From: Antedon mediterranea
Taxonomy: Eukaryota > Echinodermata > Crinoidea > Comatulida > Antedonidae
NCBI RefSeq assembly: GCF_964355755.1
Contig: NC_092671.1
Coordinates: 3,917,001 to 3,981,000, forward strand
Reading direction: 5' to 3'
DNA: 64,000 bases
Notes under the pieces: generated by a model
Databases searched by the model: none
What the model saw: only the letters and a program-made list of their open reading frames with translations
What the model was told of the DNA's origin: nothing
Translations under genes and position numbers: made by a program
Part shown: in pieces, positions 48,070 through 61,489 of the stretch
How positions within the stretch are numbered: position 1 is the stretch's first letter
Layout of the letters: the number at the start of each line of letters is the position of its first letter

Positions 48070-51000
48070 CCTAAATACATTAGTAGCAGAATCGGTTTGT
48101 AGATATAGCAGTATTAATATTATTATTGATATATGCATTCATTTTACTTAATGTTCATATCATAACTTATTTACATATCTTTAATATATTCTGATGCATA
48201 TATTATAGAAGAAATATCCGCGGTAATACAAACCACTACACTAGATTTGGAATTGCTAGAAAATCAAAAATTCACAAACTCGAAATGAGAGCCACGATGT
48301 GACAACTCGTAATGCCACATTTGGGAACAACATTACTTCCTAAATGTTGATCATGGCGCGCTGCTTAAAGATGTCGTCTGCCACTGGAGACTTCTCTGGT
48401 ATGAATCAATACGATTCATAAAATCTGATGGAATAGATGACTGACTTGGGAACATACATACTGAAATGCATTCTGTAACGAGGAGTATTAAACCGAACAA
48501 TTTATAGAGAGACGAGACATTCTGTTTTTAAATGACCCTTTACATCCACTAAATACTCTATGAATACATTAGCTAGAATTCTCATAAAAATGACAGATGC
48601 AGAAACTTTTTGTTCCGAATAACATTATGTATTACGATCTACGTGTTCATTGATTAACATTAACAACAACATTCGATTATTACGGATAGAATAAATACAT
48701 TACAACAATGAAGCTATCAAGTCTTACTTGCCCGATAGTCCGATGTTCTTACTTTAGTGTGTATTTTAAACCACTTATTGTTTTTTTAGAAAAGTTTTAG
48801 TACAGTATATACTCATTACTAGTATCCAAAGTTATACATATGCTTTACTTGTATTGATAATTTATTAGCAGAAGTAACTCGCGCTCGTTCAATACAGCTT
48901 TGTACGCGCGTCCAGTTTGTGTCATCAAATTTTAATATTGAACATCTTAACTCGGCGTTTAATCTTTGATATTTAATATAACATTATGTTATTTCTTATA
49001 TACATTATAAATGTTATTGTAAATACTTTTAATGTCATACAACTCAATATCAGTTTACAACCTTTTATCAACAAAATGACGAAGTAACTCTCGGGTCCAT
49101 TTTATAGTCGTCACAGATTGACTTCTTTCTCAGTACATTTGGTAACCAGTTGGTGACATGAAAACTAATATCAATTAGTCATTCGGGATATTTATCTCAC
49201 GCCTATAGCGTGTATACGTATACCAACTGCGATTTTATAGAACCATGTTGTATCCGCACTCAATGACAATTTTCTGAAGTTTTTACGTTCATTCCAACCT
49301 CAATTTGTTTTGGCGATTTTATCATGAATGTTCCTATAAAAGTGTGTTCTTACACAATCCGTCATAGTATAGTGTAATAATTCTGTCTCGTATAATTGAC
49401 TGCTTTAAGATCCTCATTAGCTACGAATTCCGTATAAATAAATTAAAATGACCTCAGTATCGATTGCTAGTACTCAACGTTGCAATAAGAGCATGGTTTT
49501 ACGAAACAATGGACATATTCAATTAAGTAAATTGATGCAAAATACCCTTATAGAATGTTCAGATATATGAAGAGTAGTACTTTAATCTAAAGGAACTGTC
49601 ATTAACTTGACTCATTCATGCATGATATTTCAGAAATTACAATAATTTATAAATTGTTTAAAATAATAACATATCAAGATAATTGATAATGGCTGTATAA
49701 TAATGATTACAAAATAGCATAAATATTATTTCGTTTGAAAGGAATTATTTACCAATTATTAGACTAGGCGTAGATTACACCATAAATCAGCATGTACTGA
49801 CTATGTCATGACTTAACCAATTACTTTACTTTTGTTTAGCACGCATGCGCAATTTTCTTAACCACGTACAAAGGCAACCGCGACATTAGCGCGTACCAGA
49901 CTACGCGCTATAGAACGTACCAAGACAGTGTGACGGTTCAATGTTATTTTAGCACACTTTTCTAAATGGGAGGAAGCAGCCTAGCATATATTTCTTTTTC
50001 GTCTAAAGATTTTGATAAATATTCGCTAAAAATGTCCATCTCAAATTCCATAATGTGTTTTTCCTGGAATTGGTGTCGATACTGCACTTGGAGATTTGTT
50101 TTAAGTGCACATTTCGTTTATGACGATCGTAATGATTTCCTTCACGTGACCTGAGCAGGCGTTACAAATCCATAGTGGTAAAAATCACATAATTACGATG
50201 TCTTGATATTAGTATTTGGCAGACGATGTGTTGTATATCATATTAGATATGAATAAGTAATTTAGATTTATTTTCATAATGAAAAAATACAGCAACACTA
50301 ACAATAATAGACAAAATAATAATGATAATAACATTATTAGTATTTCCATCAACATACGTTCACTTAATAACAATTCAGAAAAACAAAACAGAGGTTTGTT
50401 AACTTAAGTCAATTATTTTGCTTAGGTCAGCTTTCACAAATGTTTACTGGTTTTTTTCCTTAAATCTTATATGACAAAGTGGTTCATTCCATAAGATAAA
50501 AGGAACTTTTACTTTATTAATTTCGGCCAACACATTTATACAAACATTCAGCTTTATTGCGCCAAGGAATGGCAAAAGAGGCAACAGCTTCTGTCGCCAA
50601 TTAGGCGTGCCACTTCAACCAACAAAGCTAAAACGTACTAAAATGAATAGATAAAGCCTCAGTTTTCACTTAGGTACTTCTTAACTATTTTGACTAAAGC
50701 AAACATATTAATAAAATGCCAGCCCAGGACTACTATGCGTCAATACTAAGCATCATGTCGCCGTCCTCTTACGAACCTGTTTTCGTAAACTCATTAATAG
50801 TAGGTCTAGTAGTTAGCAGAAAACGGAGAAGTAAAATAAGAGCGAAAAGAAGATTAAGGTTAGATAACGTATCAAATTGTGAAGACTAATTTCTCGGGCA
50901 TTGGATTATTGTGACAGAATAACTAAGCTGTCATCCGCCTCTGCCTAGAGTAGTTGCGTTCTTATTGATTTAGATGCAAGATAATGACCCCAATTTAAGT

Positions 51001-51130
51001 ATGTCACAGAAAGCTCGTATACAGCTCAGGTGGATAAGACATCCAGCCAGGCTGTCAAAGTGTGTATCAGACTGATAAAAATGGCTTGCAAACATGTTTC
51101 ATAATCCCATTCTATGAAATACTATCAGCA
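48070..51130. other. Gene-poor stretch between the Ly6 paralogues
   Basis: AT-rich sequence with isolated short ORFs (for example 49966-50154, plus) that show no recognisable domain. No RNA gene or transposon could be supported. Confidence 0.35.
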
Positions 51131-51134
51131 TATT

Positions 51135-51445
51135 ATTTTGTTTATGCGAAAGCGAGATGGTCAAGACAAAACCAACGCTGTGATAATTATGAATTAGACC
51201 TAAGTTAGGAATGAAAATCAGGTAATAAATGTGTCAAAAATTATATAAAAATGGAGAAAATCTAACGGGTGCATAATTGAATGTAATAATGTATTATGGT
51301 AATGGTAGCGAAAGCTAGATAGTGAAGAAAAAACTCAAGCTGTGGTAATAATTAAATTAGACCTTTCGTTAGTTTAATTAGAAATGAAAATCAGGTAATA
51401 ACTATAGTGGAAAAAATGGAGAAAATCTAACCGGAATACGGACAA
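51135..51445. repeat. Two-copy tandem duplication, about 170 bp
   Basis: The order gcgaaagc.aga, taattatgaattagacct, gaaatgaaaatcaggtaata and aatggagaaaatctaac appears at 51147-51270 and again at 51310-51430, with substitutions and an insertion. Confidence 0.7.
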
Positions 51446-52294
51446 TTTCATATTATTGATTATTACAATTAGACAACAATTAGAATGACGACTAGAAGTG
51501 CAACATATTCTCTATCATGTTACGTAACACAATTCATTATTACCTATCATAGGAATAACCAAGATTGGAAAACTGTTTTACGTTTGAGCAGAGACGTAAC
51601 ATAACATAACATGAATATCTATAATTTCAACAAGTACTTATAAAGTTGTTTTCAAATATGTCAAATTGTTATCTTAATTTGGCGATATCCTGAACGTTAA
51701 ATGAATTTTCTTAAACAGTTTAAAATGCTAATTGTGTTTATTAAATCTACTAGACACAATCAGGTTTGTGCCCTTTAATACTAGACCTTTCACATTATGA
51801 TATATTGTACTGCTTTTAGTTGAACTTAATTAAATGCATGAGCGTCGACGAGGCAGCATTTTTTTTCAACGTAAAAAAATGATGCCTTATCGAAGTAGAG
51901 TGACTACTGAATCATTACGTATAGTTTATAGGTAATTTACGTCCTTTATACCAATAGATTCATCACACTAAGTTGTAACAAATGAACGCGTTTTTCAAGA
52001 CGGATTATAATATTGATTAAATCGTTATAAATCAAAGTACACGTTAACAAAACTCATTTATGCAATTTTGATTGAACCTATATTTTTTTACATGGTTGAA
52101 TTAGTTTTATCTTCAAGTTTTTTCTTTTAGTTGAATGAATCGAAGTTTGAGCCGGGGGCATTTAACTTTAATCATCGTATCATCTGAAGTTGCGTTTAAA
52201 CTAAATGATTTGCGTCATTTTGCGAAGTAAGGTTCCGTGATACAGCGGTTTATGTTTGTCACATGTTACAAACTGTATCATAAGGAATTATTTG

Positions 52295-52445
52295 ATGGTT
52301 AAAGTAAAAGCAATATTACAAGTGATACTGTATTTAGAATTTGTCTATACTCTACTAATCTACTCTACTAGTGCAATCAGACAGGAAATCTTACCATTTG
52401 ATGTGTCGGTCCATAATAGAACCAAACTCACACTCCACATCCAGA
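52295..52445 (+). CDS. Possible first exon with signal peptide, unrecognised
   Basis: An ATG opens MVKVKAILQVILYLEFVYTL..., a plausible signal peptide, then a polar segment (FDVSVHNRTKLTLHIQNIST) with two N-glycosylation sites and a possible donor G|GTTTGT. No partner exon was found downstream, and the frame otherwise stops at 52480. It may be chance; kept because of the clean hydrophobic-to-glycosylated pattern. Confidence 0.2.
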
Positions 52446-52479
52446 ACATATCTACTGGTTTGTATATCTCACTTCACTA

Positions 52480-54440
52480 GCCTTCACTATAAGTGGAAAT
52501 AACAAAGCAACAATAGTATCAACATTTTTATAGCATTTTATAACAGAAAGTAAATCGATATAGAAAGTTTAATGTATTATTTAAGGAATTTGTCGTTGAG
52601 ATGGAGAAAGAAGAGAAAAATATGTGATATGATGACAATGAACCTTTGTTGAAAATGATATTTATGAAAATCCAAGGAGAAGATGTTAATAGCGTTAACA
52701 AAAATTAGCTTAACTAGGTGCGGTTATTCTAAGAGTTCGAATCATTCCATTTCTTTTTTTTTAATAAACTCAAGATTTATAGGCGGATTACGTCAACAAT
52801 AGTGTCTACCTTTTATTTATATAATAAACCACTAAGCAAATAAATCACTATCGACATTAATCAGCTGATCACAAGAATATTGAATTAAAGAATTTACCAA
52901 TGAATAAAACATTGCCCAGTTTCAAGTAAATGTTGTATTTATATATAGATTGTAACCAGATTGTCTAAATGCGCTTAGAAATAGTCAGATACTATAAAAA
53001 AAAAAGATTGAGTTGAAAAATAAAAAGTTTGTTTGTTTTCAAAAGGGTTTAAAAACTTTGAATAGAATTGAGAAGATTATTCCACAGTTTTAGAGCTGCA
53101 ACCTCAAACATTATATTATTAACATTAGCATCGTTTAAGAACGAATATATAGAGTATTAAGATTCTTACCTGAAAAATAAAAATAGTCAGGCTTTATGAA
53201 AACTCCTTACATGAAATCTGCAGATGATTCAGATGTTTTTGAGAGCGCTTAGCTGGTTCATATTCCAGGGAACGTGTCAGCTGCTTCGTCAATACTTGGT
53301 CCTTGCCTTGATGCTTCGATATTCCGTCCTTCAATTTTACGTCTCACCGCCTAGGCCAAAAGGCCTTATACATCAAATTACAAATCGAATAACGACTAAT
53401 CGCATCCACATCTTCAAATTAGTTCATTCTTTGCTCACCTCCTCCAAGACTATTTCCAACCTTTTGCGTATTATCCAGATGAACAGAGCTCGCAGAATAC
53501 AACTACGAAACGTATATCCTTCCTCGGACCTTGGAAATGAAACTATCGCGAGTTCAGTAGCGAATCGTCATCAGTTCGCGCGGGAATCTTCTTTTCATAT
53601 TCTGCAGACGATTGAGAGGAATTGCTCTAAACTACGTTATTTTACATAGGCTGCTGCTGTTTGAGGCACTCATCGATTTGACTGGAAATATTCAATAAAC
53701 AATAACTCAACGGGTTGTAGCTAAACGCCATTAATAAAGTAACAATACAAATGAAGACAAACGAAAAAAATCGAATGTAAAAATTGACTCAATTGTTTCT
53801 GAGGGTGTTTCGTTGCATCTAATTAATACAATAATTTAAAACTGCCATGTTTCTACTATTTTACAAAGAAGTATAAAATAACAATCGAATAACGGTCACG
53901 GTATGTTACGGATAAGTATACAAAACTTCCAATATCCGGAAAATATCAAATGCGTCCAACGAAGCCATAAAGAAACTGATTATGGAAATTTATTATTTGA
54001 ATATCAGATACAATAACGTATTTTAAAGCTTATTTCATGTTATAGTGTTAAACGTAAACATCTGATTGGCTGTAAAAATATATTTGTATGAGCGGTGAGG
54101 GCGTATTAGTAATTCGTTTATTTCTTGTCGGTAATTGGTGCGTAGGGAGAGATAAATAAAGAATTCTCTAATTACATGGACTTGTTTCTGTTTGAAATGA
54201 GCAGTAGCATCAAAGTATTAGATAGATGACGAACAGAGGCCGGTGGATCCCAAAACGTAAAACTCACAGTCGGTAGGCTACTATTTTATATTTCTGTGTG
54301 TCCGCCTATGGAATACAGCACCTTTTTTAATCATTAACTAAACGATAGTACCGTCCATATTCTAGGGTGGGTAGGGGCGTTACTCCCTAATGTCGTAGTG
54401 AACTACATACCCCAACATTCAAGTAAACACATTTCCCAGC
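52480..54440. other. Gene-poor stretch with one uninterpreted ORF
   Basis: A 141-codon plus-strand ORF (53224-53649) lies in a segment of somewhat higher GC, but has no recognisable domain, splice partner or homologue known to me. The opposite strand has several stops in all frames. I cannot call it a gene. Confidence 0.35.
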
Positions 54441-54447
54441 TGTACTC

Positions 54448-54515
54448 AATAATAATAATAACAACATATACAGCACTCATATCCACTAAAGTTCTCAAGG
54501 CGCTTGTGAAAACCA
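54448..54515. repeat. Dispersed repeat tail, second copy
   Basis: Same block as 34505-34585: aataataataataacaa, atacagcactcatatccact, then gttctcaaggcgcttgtgaa. Confidence 0.6.
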
Positions 54516-55544
54516 AACAATTCTTCATCTAATAGGCCTACACATCATTCGCCAAAAATATTTACCAAAGAGGAACAAATGTTTTGACCTTTATTCAATG
54601 ATAAATTGATGGTATTATACCCGGCTTATTTTGACTATTTGCCTACAAACAGACTACTGTCTGTATGGTATTCATACTACCTGTCTGCATACATCTCAAA
54701 GACGCGCTTTGGGTCCGAGTTTACAAATTCCCATTTCTGTCAGCCCTAGTACTGATAGCTTCCGCGTGATACAGTTTCCTAATGCTTCTGTCCTCTTGAA
54801 TATAACTGCCTAAAAGCGCGGCTCGAAAAATACAAATTAATTAGGAGTATTTAGAATTAAAAAAACGGGTCATATATTAATAAGCAAAAATACAATCTTT
54901 TTCATTTATTTATTTTTTCAATAGACTCATATATAAAACTCAATATGTTCATTAATTATTTTAATAAACAATACCGTAACGTTACGTTTGAATATTTTCT
55001 AAACTGTCTTGGCGTGCCATAGACAATCGTAATTAAAAGTTTAACTATTCAATGTTAATCAAAATCTCTAGTATAAATAAGTAATAATAATATGTCAAAT
55101 TATATTTTACACTTGCACTATTTACTTCAGAAAAAAACAACGACGTAGTGTAACACCTATTTAGCATTTAATCGTGTACATGGATAAACTCTATAATATT
55201 TTTTATCAAAAGACTGTGAAATGAAATCTAACATTTGTAATTTAACAGATTTATTTCTATGGATACAAATCACAACATCTATAGCAGTGTATACTTGATA
55301 AATGGTGAACTTGAATTTTCTTTAAACGGAAATTACCGTTGCAATCAATCCAATTTATTACTTTTACAAATTGCTATAGAAGGTAGTATCGTTGATTAGT
55401 TGGCTTAATAACTCGTGACGGTAAAATATAAAAAAAATGAATTCGTTTTGCTCGTTTATCATATAGAGTTGTATACGTCACACCGCTAATGATTATGAAT
55501 TATGTTACAATAAATGAATCAATGTCGTAGAAAAAAAAGTGATT

Positions 55545-55992
55545 CGATAACAAACGCGTTTCTCTATCTGTGCGGTGGATAAGAAATGCGTTTCTATATC
55601 TGCTGAATACAAACGTGTTTCTCCATCTTTGCGGCGGATCTGACGCGTTTCTCTATGCTGATATAAAACATAATATGTTTTATATCAGCATAGAGAAACG
55701 CGTCTGATCTCTATATTCTGTGTGGATAAGAAACGCGTTTTTCTATCTGTGCGGCGGATAAGAAGCGCGTTTCTCTATGTGCTGATAACAAACGCGTTTC
55801 TCTATCTGTGCCACGGATAAGAAACGCGTTTTTCTATCTGTGCGGCGGATAAGAAGCGCGTTTCTCTATGTGCTGATAACAAACGCGTTTCTCTATCTGT
55901 GCCACGGATAACAAACGCGTTTCTTTATCAGCTGATAACAAACGCGTTTCTATATACTCTGCTGATAAACAACGCGTTTCTCTATCTGCGGA
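55545..55992. repeat. MluI-containing satellite, about 35-bp unit, about 12 copies
   Basis: Units contain aacgcgtttctctatctg and a variable ending such as tgcggcggataag or tgccacggataac. Some pairs of units form about 105-bp higher-order copies (55722-55830 resembles 55820-55930). A perfect 63-bp palindrome lies at 55642-55704. The array runs into the last codons of Ly6 gene 2. Confidence 0.9.
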
Positions 55993-58900
55993 TGACCGTT
56001 ACCATTGCAAGGCATAAATACGCCAACATTTTATGCAAGGTTATTTTTATACTATAATTGGTGGTATCGAATACATTTTTACTGTTATTATAGCAATCTC
56101 GATTACAACATGTAACGCATAAATCCGTTTTATCCTCCACATTACAATGATTTATATCACTAGTGTTCTTGTTTTCTCTGCCCATCGGAATAAATGTATC
56201 GCAAATTTTACTAATGTATATTACGTCGTTTTCAACTGAAAGAAAAACACATTAAATATAATCATACCGGTAATTTAACAAATTGTTTATTTGTAAAAGT
56301 TTTTCTAATAAGAATTGAACTTCCCCAATAACAAGAAATTGAAGAGCAATAAAATCAGACTCTAAATAGACTATTTCGAATTTTTAATAAAGTTACTCAC
56401 TTCCTTCTGTAGAAAAAAAAGGCAATCTAACAACAGGATACAAGCTCCAGAGATCAAAGAGGTTATAAGTGGCTGCGACACGATGAGTTGCTGACATTTT
56501 CCCGTGTGTTCCCGCCTTTAACAGACACGCACCGTGAAGAATAATTATGTACAAAGTAAAGAATTGTTGGTATTTGTCGCAGCCAGACATAAGAACAATG
56601 GACTGTTACGAGTTCCTATCTTGACAAAGCAGGCTCAGTGTCCTGTTGTTAGATTGCCTTGATTAAACCAACTCACCATTAGTCGTCGTCTTACATTCTT
56701 CAACTGAGTCTGCGCATTGCTCTAGTTTATACTCTGGTATTGGTGGTACTTTTGGCGGTTGTGGGAAATGTCCGATGGCACCACCATTGCAGTAATTTTC
56801 CGTACAACACATTATACATTTAAATACATCTGTATTTTCACAGTGAGTCGCGCTTCCATTGACTAAACCACGGGGACAAACATTCAGCGAATCACAACGC
56901 TTTGAAATGCGCATGTCACGGTGATCGTCACCTACGATAAAATAGTTTAGATAAATAACTTTATATTTTGTTTTAGTATAATTTTTCTTTCTTTTTTCTT
57001 ATAGATCATAAAGCTGCTTGTCTTCCAGTACCACTGGCATGGGTTCAATCGGACTCATTGCCAGGGTACCTCTCCTACTTGCCAATGATGTAGGTAGGCG
57101 AAACGCAAGTGAGGTGGTAAGCGAGTTGACCAATCACCTGTGACAGTTACGATAATAAATCGCGTAGTGATTGGTCAAATTACTTGCGATGCGCTTTACG
57201 TTTTTGTGTTACGTCAAGGTGGGAATCAAGCTTTACTCTCTTTTTAAGTTTACACCTTTAGGTGATAAGCACGATATGTCATCTATCCGGTAACTTGCTA
57301 TCTGATGTACGTGAATATAAAGAAATGAAAATAAGTTAAAGATTATGTTGTTTAAGTGTAGTTGAATACATAACTAATAGGGCATATAGACTGCTGTAAT
57401 AAGTCACCTTTTATACAGTATTACAGAATATATTCTAATGTATAAAAAGTATTCAAAATGTTGTAGCTTAAATAAATAAGGAAAGGATGTGTGGTCTAGA
57501 AGAAAATAGATATGTTGTTGTTTCCTAACATCTATATTAATAGCCATAACCATACTCTTTTGACTTCCTAATGTATGGTTTGTTTTCTGTAATAGCAATT
57601 ACGCGCGCATGTTCGGAAAGACGAATTTGAACATCCCACCGCCGAGTGCGTCCGATATGAATCGATTTGACAAACTCTCGTACCGTAAGGAAACATTCTG
57701 TAGGCCTACACTTCATTGTCCTGCACTTCGTTAAGCTAACTTACTCTCATTTCTTACGCCAGCTTTATTATTGTGTAGTACAGCATTTAATGTAAATAAA
57801 TGGGCATTCAACTGTTGGTCGATGGGTGTCAGTCACATCTTAAATTGATTTCATGAACAAAGCATATGAGAATAATTGGATTTATAAACGGAACAAGCTA
57901 TAGCAATTCCACACTGACATTGTTTGCGCAACTTGTGTTAAAACATTCGCAAAATCGATTCTCAAGTAGAGAGGAAATACATGCTAGAGTAAAGCCAATA
58001 AAAAAACAAAAATTGATGTAAATTTTATTATATGCCTTCAGATGGAAAACCATTTCACGTTGATTGAAGAAAAATTGACAGAAAATTTAATGTATTAAAA
58101 TTGGGTGGTGAAATATAATATTTCTTGTCTAATATGAATTGATCAGTACTTATAAACATTACTAGATCGATAGCCGATTCTCGGTAATAGCGGCTTCGGT
58201 AATTTGTTCAATATTATAGGCAAATTATGTAATACAGAGTCACATGTACCACGTATGACCCCTGTATCATCATGCCATGGCCTAACCATTGAGGAATTAT
58301 TTGGAAATAAATAATTCCACTATGGTTGTGACCTAGCATAGGCGCCAAATAGTTCTTCTAAGGCTCTGGCTGTCTATACTATCAAACTTTATTTAACATC
58401 AAAATGTAATGTGCCCATATATGGGTAGGCCCATATCACTGCATATTTGGGCACTTTACACATTTATGTCGAAGATAGCGTAGCTTTATACGATATTTCT
58501 AATACTGTGATGAGATCGACAGTTCTACCACATAAGTAGTGACGCGATCGTTCACGTACCTTCCCATAATGCAACAGTGACGCAAGCATCTTGACCACTA
58601 GAGCATGACGTAGTAGTGGCATTCACGCATTCTTGGTAGTTGGAACAATTGTAGCATTCAAGTGGCATTGTGTTTCCTATAAGATAAATATTAATATTTT
58701 AACTCCAATAAGGCGCAGACGTTAAATTTCAAATTATAAAATACTTTAAATCAATACATTCTCAATATTATTGTTTATGATGACATATTTATTAATGTCG
58801 AAATATTGTGTATACCTCTCTACACTAACAAATAGTAGGTGGGGGGGGGGGGGGCAATACGCTATTCTACTGTAGTGTAGGCTATTTAGTACACCTGCGC

Positions 58901-60614
58901 GCGTAATTACCGAATCAAATTGAGATCGATCGATATTTGACTTTTCACACTCTCGCAAGATGAGCATTAAATGGTTCGTCACCCTCGAGATGTTGAAGGT
59001 ATTCAATTGTATGTAACTATAATACCGGTAATTGAAGTTAACGTATCAAGACGGAATTGTTGACTCGAGCGTAGTATGACGTCACAAAATATAATCAGGT
59101 CATGAAGATGATAACGCAAATTAACCTACGTAAAATTAGCGTACAGCTGGACTAGATATAAAAAAGATAAAGCAAGAAGATGAGAAAGGAGAACATTGAA
59201 AGGCAGGTCTGTGTTAGCGGGTGCTTGTTAGTGATGATTAAAGGCACGAACCGACGCGTTACAGATAACGGACTTTCATCGCCTCTTAATTACCTGTAAT
59301 GATTTATTAAGTAATTACGTCACTGCGTTAGAGGTCTATCATCAAACTTGTTCGATTTGACATTTTTATTAATTTGTGAACAGATGACACCGCAATGCTA
59401 TAAATAAATAACATTAGCTTGAAAAGTGTTCTAGATAATAACATTATGTTATGTGAAATATGTCTGTGATTAGACCAACTCTTCGTCAGCACTGTTGGAA
59501 TGGACGTGGAGAAGTTGATTCTGCTTGACTATAAAGGTGCCCAGGCCTGGGAGAGAAAGTAGAGAAAGTTGTATAATGACGCGCAACGTTTAACGTACAC
59601 GAAATTATTTGTACGAAATTTGACCAATCATGGGTCGAATCAGACTAATATATTAGACTACATTATTTTTGTAAACCCATAATAATAATAATAATAAGAT
59701 ATTTTAAATTAGGTTGTAAAAACATAGTTCATGACTGAACATTGCTTTCCTGTAGTCTATGTTTGGTATCGAATGTTTGACATTAGTAATGTGGTTAGAA
59801 TAATGTATGGCATTTAGGCCTATAGATAGACCTATATAATTTAATACGCATGCGTATATCAACGCTATTGTACATAATGTTTTGTGAACAACATTCTACA
59901 GAAAACCAAACGATCTTCTTTTTAATTTTTAACTCAGTGCACACTACATATATCTTTGTTAGATATTTTCGTCGTCGTCGTCGTCGCCGCCAATTTGCGA
60001 TAATAATAATAGCTTACGTAAAAAGCAAACTATCAGTAATTGCTAATTAACTAGAAAAAACAACAATTAGTGGAAGTCAAACTCGTTTCAGCTTAACTCG
60101 CTTAAGCAACTGACAGTAAGCCTTTCAGTTGGTATTGTATCGGTGATAATTATGGAGCTTAGCTAAATACGATCAAAAAGACATAATCGATGAGGAGTTT
60201 GTATTTTTTTGCCACTTAGCTGGTCCGATCGACTAATTGTTGGTGCACGCCGTTTTTCAACATTAGGGGCCTAATGTAAATGGTGTTTTACTGGATATAA
60301 TGATGGTGAATATGCCAAGCCAAATGGGTGTGTGTGGGATGGGAGTTGGGGTTGGTTGTGTGGGGTCTCTGGTCGGCTATTTCGACACCGATAAAACTTA
60401 ATTAACACTTATCTATCAGTATAATTTGAAAAGTGTGTTTTGACGAAGAAAATGCCAAACACGTCACGCGTCTTGTACGAAATTTTCGAGGTTTTAAGGT
60501 ATAAGACATGATAGGCTATGTGTATGTTCACAACTCACCTCTGACTAACTCGATAAGAATAAATAAAATCAGCTTTATATTCCAAACACATAACATCGTC
60601 TGATTGCCGGACAT
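55982..60614 (-). CDS. Ly6/uPAR-type GPI-anchored protein 2
   Basis: Five-part model: 60614-60539 (start MSGNQTMLCVWNIK, signal peptide LILFILIELV), 58676-58560 (NTMPLECYNCSNYQECVNA...), 56931-56677 (...RCDSLNVCPRGLV...KCIMCCTENYCNGG..., then EYKLEQCADSVEEC) and 56235-55982 (...HCNVEDKTDLCVTCCNRDC..., stop), joined by three phase 1 introns with consensus sites. The mature protein has one complete three-finger domain and a second shorter one. A C-terminal hydrophobic stretch (LHKMLAYLCLAMVTVIRR) suggests GPI anchoring. Exon order, phases, the proline-rich linker (FPQPP... versus FPIPPP...) and the final IRR match gene 1 at 43584-45256, so the pair arose by duplication. The role is unknown; Ly6 proteins act as surface receptors or modulators. 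Confidence 0.85.
56419..56660 (-). other. Intronic inverted repeat enclosing a small ORF
   Basis: aaggcaatctaacaacagga (56419-56438) is the exact complement of 56641-56660. Between them a 66-codon minus-strand ORF begins MSGCDKYQQFFTLYIIILHG (56590-56393) and looks like a signal peptide, but it has no cysteine pattern and no partner exon. It may be a small insertion in the intron of Ly6 gene 2. Confidence 0.45.
57080..57233. mobile_element. MITE, 'GGTTCCCACTAG' family, copy in Ly6 intron
   Basis: Inner blocks gagttgaccaatcac and gtgattggtcaaattact and right end aaggtgggaatcaagcttta match the family. The left end is decayed. Confidence 0.65.
58362..58480. mobile_element. Decayed MITE, TTAAGCTCTGTCTACACTA family
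   Basis: It has aaggctctgg, tctatactatcaaactttat, taatgtgcccatatatggg and catatttgggcactttaca in family order. The right end is lost. It lies 80 bp from a Ly6 gene 2 exon. Confidence 0.65.
58680..60535. other. First intron of Ly6 gene 2
   Basis: It holds a poly-G run at 58838-58853, (aat)n near 59.68 kb and a (cgt)n run at 59970-59990. No other gene was detected. Confidence 0.5.
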
Positions 60615-61237
60615 ATTGTATGTTACTGTCTAATTGGTCTAATACACGGTACAGTAGTCGATGACATTACCATCACCTGGTATATATATACAATGCCTGG
60701 CGATAATATGAAACTGACGTGTATAAATGTAGCTCGTTCCAATGCTTCTTCCATAAAAAGGTTCTTCTTCAGCGTTCCATAGTTTACTAAAATTCCTATT
60801 CTCACGAATCCAAATAGAGCTTACCAAAAATTGAAAATGTATTGCAACAAGTAACTGCTGTCGGTCGATCAATACGATCGTCCCATCATGACGTCATCTA
60901 ACGGAACCTCATTTGAACTATAGTAAGTTGTACATCTGTTTTTCTATCATTACATACAATAACATCTTCAATAACGTTTATAATAGGCACGAATGACCTT
61001 TATAGATGAGGGTCAAAATGAGACTAGAAATATTATTATGGTATCTCATGCTGATACTGTTATCTAAAGGCCTACTATAATTGTCAGCAAGTCTGTTGCA
61101 TATTGTAATATTATATTATAAAATTGTTGAATAAATTCTTTATGATTTGCCCTCTTAACACTTGCGTTTTCAATGTGTCACCAAAACCTACTACTTAAAT
61201 GGATAAATATGATTTCAAGACACTTAAGACATAATTA

Positions 61238-61370
61238 TTGTCTACACTATCAAACTTTATGTCACAAAAAATTAGATTTACCCATATATGGACACGATGA
61301 CGTCATATCAGTACCATATTAGAGAACCTCACATTTTGTCACATACAGTTTGTAGACAGAGAGAGCTATA
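61238..61370. mobile_element. MITE, TTAAGCTCTGTCTACACTA family, near EZH promoter
   Basis: tgtctacactatcaaacttt at the left, cgatgacgtcatatcagtac inside and cacatacagtttgtagacag at the right. It is about 130 bp upstream of the probable EZH promoter and carries a CRE-like tgacgtca. Confidence 0.7.
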
Positions 61371-61489
61371 GGAAAACCCCAAAGAAACCCCAACTTTCAA
61401 CCAATCAAAACATTTTAGAAAGACATTCGATTGAAAAATAATATAAGTATTTGAGCTACTAACTGTTTTGTTTTTGTGTACGGCGCCCT

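Noticed and set aside
53224-53649. 141-codon plus-strand ORF
   Set aside because: Longest unassigned ORF, but without domain, homologue, splice partner or signal. Kept only as part of a gene-poor stretch.
55545-55992. CRISPR-like array of regularly spaced repeats
   Set aside because: Spacers are also repeated, the context is an animal genome and no cas genes exist; it is a satellite.
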